A stretch of 56,198 nucleotides of DNA from Candidatus Aminicenantota bacterium (lineage in GTDB: Bacteria > Acidobacteriota > Aminicenantia > JAMOAD01). The stretch is from the NCBI GenBank assembly GCA_027061995.1, contig JAMOUT010000075.1:64092-120289 (forward strand). The letters are read 5' to 3'. Below the pieces are notes generated by a model. It did not search any database, was not told where the DNA came from, and saw only the letters and a list, made by a program, of their open reading frames with translations. This document shows, piece after piece, positions 54,231-56,198 of this stretch. A program made the position numbers and the translations under genes. Within the stretch, counting starts at the first letter, position 1, and each line of letters opens with the position of its first letter.

Positions 54231-55303
54231 ATCTCTTTACCTTTATAAAATGTATATCCGATTTTCATCTCCCTGTTTAAAATTATAAAAGAAGCCTCCT
54301 CCCCATTTTCTAATAACGGAGGTTTTATATTAAAAAAACTTCTATTATTAATACAACTCATGAACACCAAATTCTCAATTGAAACACCTGCTTCAAACAG
54401 TAATCGAATTTGCTCGGAGATTAAAGTATCTCCACCGAGAAGGACCCCTTTTTCATCCGTGATTTTTCTGTCAGAGCGAATTATTGTTTTACCGTCCAAA
54501 TCATTTTTCCTATTCTGATGAGGAGGTATTAAATCCGAGATAATGGAAAAATTCCCTTTTTTTAATTTATAAACAAAACTTAAAAAATCCTTTGAAGAGT
54601 GAATCATGTCCCCTATAATTTCAAGATTAAGATCATCATAATAAAGAGCGGCACCTACAAGCCCCATCTCTCTGTGATGCAAACCGCTTAATGCATTCGG
54701 AAAATGGGTAAAATGTCTTACTCCCAAATTATAAACTTTCTTAAAATCTTCAAAAGAACCGTTACTGTGTCCTATGGATGGAACTTTCCCCCTTTTAAAA
54801 GCCTCTTTTATCAAATACTCCACATTCTTCAACTCGGGAGCGAATGTAAAAATCTTAATATTTTTAATCTTTAAAAATTCATCAATATTTTCTTTAGTCG
54901 GTTCGATTAAATCAAGGATGTTTTGGGCACCCCCTTTTTCCCTGCTTATAAACGGTCCTTCAACCCTTAAAAAGGGAAATATTGAATCTGTTTTTTTTTC
55001 TTTATATTTCTGAAATTTATTTGAAATTTTATTAAGATTTTCAAGAGAATCATTCATAAGTGTGGGAATGGCAAAAAATATACCGTTTTTTATAAGTTTA
55101 TCTTCCAACTCTTCAAATTCCCCTTTTTGAAAACTGTATCCCCATCCTCCGTGTATATGAGCGTCTGCAAGGGGGGGGATAATATATTCTACATCCTCAA
55201 TCTCCCCTTGTCCGTCAAATATAATCTTATCCCTGTCTATAAATAAAACTTTTTCCCTGAATTTCCCGTCAATCCATGTTTTTCCTCGAAAACCTTTTTT
55301 CAT
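54218..55303 (-). CDS. nagA: N-acetylglucosamine-6-phosphate deacetylase
   Basis: A 361-residue amidohydrolase-fold enzyme removing acetate from GlcNAc-6-phosphate in amino-sugar and cell-wall recycling. Visible: metal-site DAHIHGG, RVEGPFIS with the metal-binding Glu, SIGHSNGSFEDF, HFTHFPNALSGLHHRE, and an Asp in IISDLIPPH, where most enzymes have a TDAM-like segment. It is a little shorter than the usual 380 residues. It follows nagB with no gap, and overlaps the rhomboid gene. Confidence 0.93.
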   Translation of the reverse strand: MKKGFRGKTWIDGKFREKVLFIDRDKIIFDGQGEIEDVEYIIPPLADAHIHGGWGYSFQKGEFEELEDKLIKNGIFFAIPTLMNDSLENLNKISNKFQKYKEKKTDSIFPFLRVEGPFISREKGGAQNILDLIEPTKENIDEFLKIKNIKIFTFAPELKNVEYLIKEAFKRGKVPSIGHSNGSFEDFKKVYNLGVRHFTHFPNALSGLHHREMGLVGAALYYDDLNLEIIGDMIHSSKDFLSFVYKLKKGNFSIISDLIPPHQNRKNDLDGKTIIRSDRKITDEKGVLLGGDTLISEQIRLLFEAGVSIENLVFMSCINNRSFFNIKPPLLENGEEASFIILNREMKIGYTFYKGKEICSL

Positions 55304-56098
55304 TTAATTCTTCTCTCTTATTAAAGCATCAACATAAACTTTTCTCGAATAGATTCTTTTATAATAATCTTTTAATTTTAGTTTTGAGGCGGCTTTTTCA
55401 TCAATAATTATTTTAACCTTCTCATGCATCTGCAGAACCGATGACGGCCACATTGCCCCTACGGGTTCTTCTATCGTTCGTTTTATAGCCTCGGATTTTC
55501 CCTCCCCTTCCGCTATAAGAATTATCTTTTTTGAACTCATTATCGTTTTAATCCCCATTGTTACCGCAAGATCAGGATATTTAACCCCCTCGAATTTTAT
55601 ATTGTTTATTCTTAATGTTTCCTCCGTAAGAGTCTTTACTCTTGTTTTTGAATCAAGGGAAGAGGTGGGTTCATTAAAACCAATATGTCCGTTTCTCCCT
55701 ATTCCCAAAATCATTAAATCGATTCCCCCGAGCTTTTCTATTTTTTCATCATATTTTTTACAATTGTCATATATATTTTCCAATTCCGAAGGGGGAAAAT
55801 TTATATTTTCTTTTTTTATATTTACATGATTGAAAAAATTATGGAACATATAGTATCTGAAAGAGGAGGGGTCTTCCGCTTTGATCTCCGCATATTCATC
55901 AAGATTAAAAGTTCTTATTTCGGAAAAATCAATCTCCCCTTTTTTATATTCTTCTATTAGTCTTGAATACATTTTAAGAGGGGTATTTCCCGTGGGAAGA
56001 CCGAGAACCGCATCAGGCTTTTCTTTAATAAGCTTTTTTATCTCTTTTGTTATCTCATCAACCACAAAGTCAAAACTATCTTTAATAATTATCTCCAT
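55304..56098 (-). CDS. nagB: Glucosamine-6-phosphate deaminase
   Basis: A 264-residue enzyme turning glucosamine-6-phosphate into fructose-6-phosphate and ammonia. Family motifs are complete: LGLPTGNTPLKMYSRLIE, FNLDEYAEI with the catalytic Asp, LGIGRNGHIGFNEP, and TMGIKTIMSSKKIILIAEG-type C-terminal region. GGAGACAAAAG before the ATG. With nagA directly downstream it completes the entry of GlcNAc-6-phosphate into glycolysis. Confidence 0.97.
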   Translation of the reverse strand: MEIIIKDSFDFVVDEITKEIKKLIKEKPDAVLGLPTGNTPLKMYSRLIEEYKKGEIDFSEIRTFNLDEYAEIKAEDPSSFRYYMFHNFFNHVNIKKENINFPPSELENIYDNCKKYDEKIEKLGGIDLMILGIGRNGHIGFNEPTSSLDSKTRVKTLTEETLRINNIKFEGVKYPDLAVTMGIKTIMSSKKIILIAEGEGKSEAIKRTIEEPVGAMWPSSVLQMHEKVKIIIDEKAASKLKLKDYYKRIYSRKVYVDALIREKN

Positions 56099-56108
56099 CT
56101 TTTGTCTC

Positions 56109-56198
56109 CTAAACTATATCAATTTTAAAAGCTTTGATATTTAACCCTTGTAATTTATCCATGATAAACTCCTCTTTTCCGGGAGCATAAAAAAACAC
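56109..56198 (-). CDS. C-terminal end of a gene, possibly a GHMP-type kinase
   Basis: Only the last 29 codons and the TAG are in the window. The end reads VFFYAPGKEEFIMDKLQGLN then IKAFKIDIV. This resembles the last strands of GHMP-superfamily sugar kinases, in which a beta-strand, a helix and a final strand follow the GGGG motif, but the piece is too short to be sure. It lies 10 bases before nagB, so it is likely in the same operon, perhaps as a kinase for an amino sugar (inference). Confidence 0.45.
   Translation of the reverse strand: MFFYAPGKEEFIMDKLQGLNIKAFKIDIV

Overview
The window comes from an AT-rich bacterium with a Gram-negative (two-membrane) envelope. The signs are a LolCD-type lipoprotein exporter, ExbD and TonB proteins, signal-peptide proteins that look like outer-membrane beta-barrels, a lipobox phosphodiesterase and a secretin-type N-domain protein. 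Most genes have strong AGGAGG ribosome sites and sigma-70-like TTGACA/TATAAT promoters. The phylum cannot be told from the sequence; nothing points to a cultured model lineage, and an uncultivated candidate phylum is plausible (inference). No insertion sequence, phage, CRISPR array or rRNA gene is visible.

Layout. (1) 1-8511, signalling and envelope: an alpha-helical repeat protein and CheA (minus strand), divergent from a histidine kinase-like protein with an eroded ATPase domain and a CheV; then a small exported protein, a diguanylate cyclase, a YjbQ protein and ExbD. (2) 9058-13305: a lipoprotein phosphodiesterase, a PP-loop ATPase, and LolC/E plus LolD. (3) 13297-18325: a tightly overlapped minus-strand operon of TlyA, NAD kinase and three glycosyltransferases. 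(4) 18406-27930: an unknown exported protein, a dead prolyl-aminopeptidase fragment, TonB, a membrane-anchored AraC regulator with a beta-propeller sensor, a histidine-rich membrane protein, and an ECF sigma / anti-sigma / secretin-N-domain / outer-membrane barrel cluster. (5) 28040-34268: yceD-rpmF-plsX-fabG-acpP-fabF, then a membrane pyrophosphatase and a branched hairpin that may be a small RNA. (6) 34512-40197: a GT-C membrane protein and a compact three-gene operon (class III aminotransferase, kinase-like protein, C69-type Ntn hydrolase) with no obvious known pathway. (7) 50924-40267: a complete-looking ilvB-ilvN-ilvC-ilvD-cimA-leuA-leuC-leuD-leuB operon, preceded by a consensus promoter and an Ile/Leu-rich leader peptide that suggests attenuation. 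(8) 51391-56198: tRNA-Thr(CGT), a hybrid PAS kinase whose 3' end runs into the tRNA, a shortened rhomboid, NagA, NagB and the tail of another gene.

How the parts fit. The CheA carries two tandem MshEN-like motifs of the kind that bind cyclic di-GMP, and a diguanylate cyclase lies 3 kb away, so chemotaxis-type signalling may be tied to c-di-GMP. The ilv-leu operon holds both cimA and leuA, so isoleucine can be built from pyruvate via citramalate without threonine deaminase. The best candidates for undescribed biology are the aminotransferase/kinase-like/C69 operon, the ECF-controlled envelope cluster, the c-di-GMP-motif CheA and the long ilv leader peptide.
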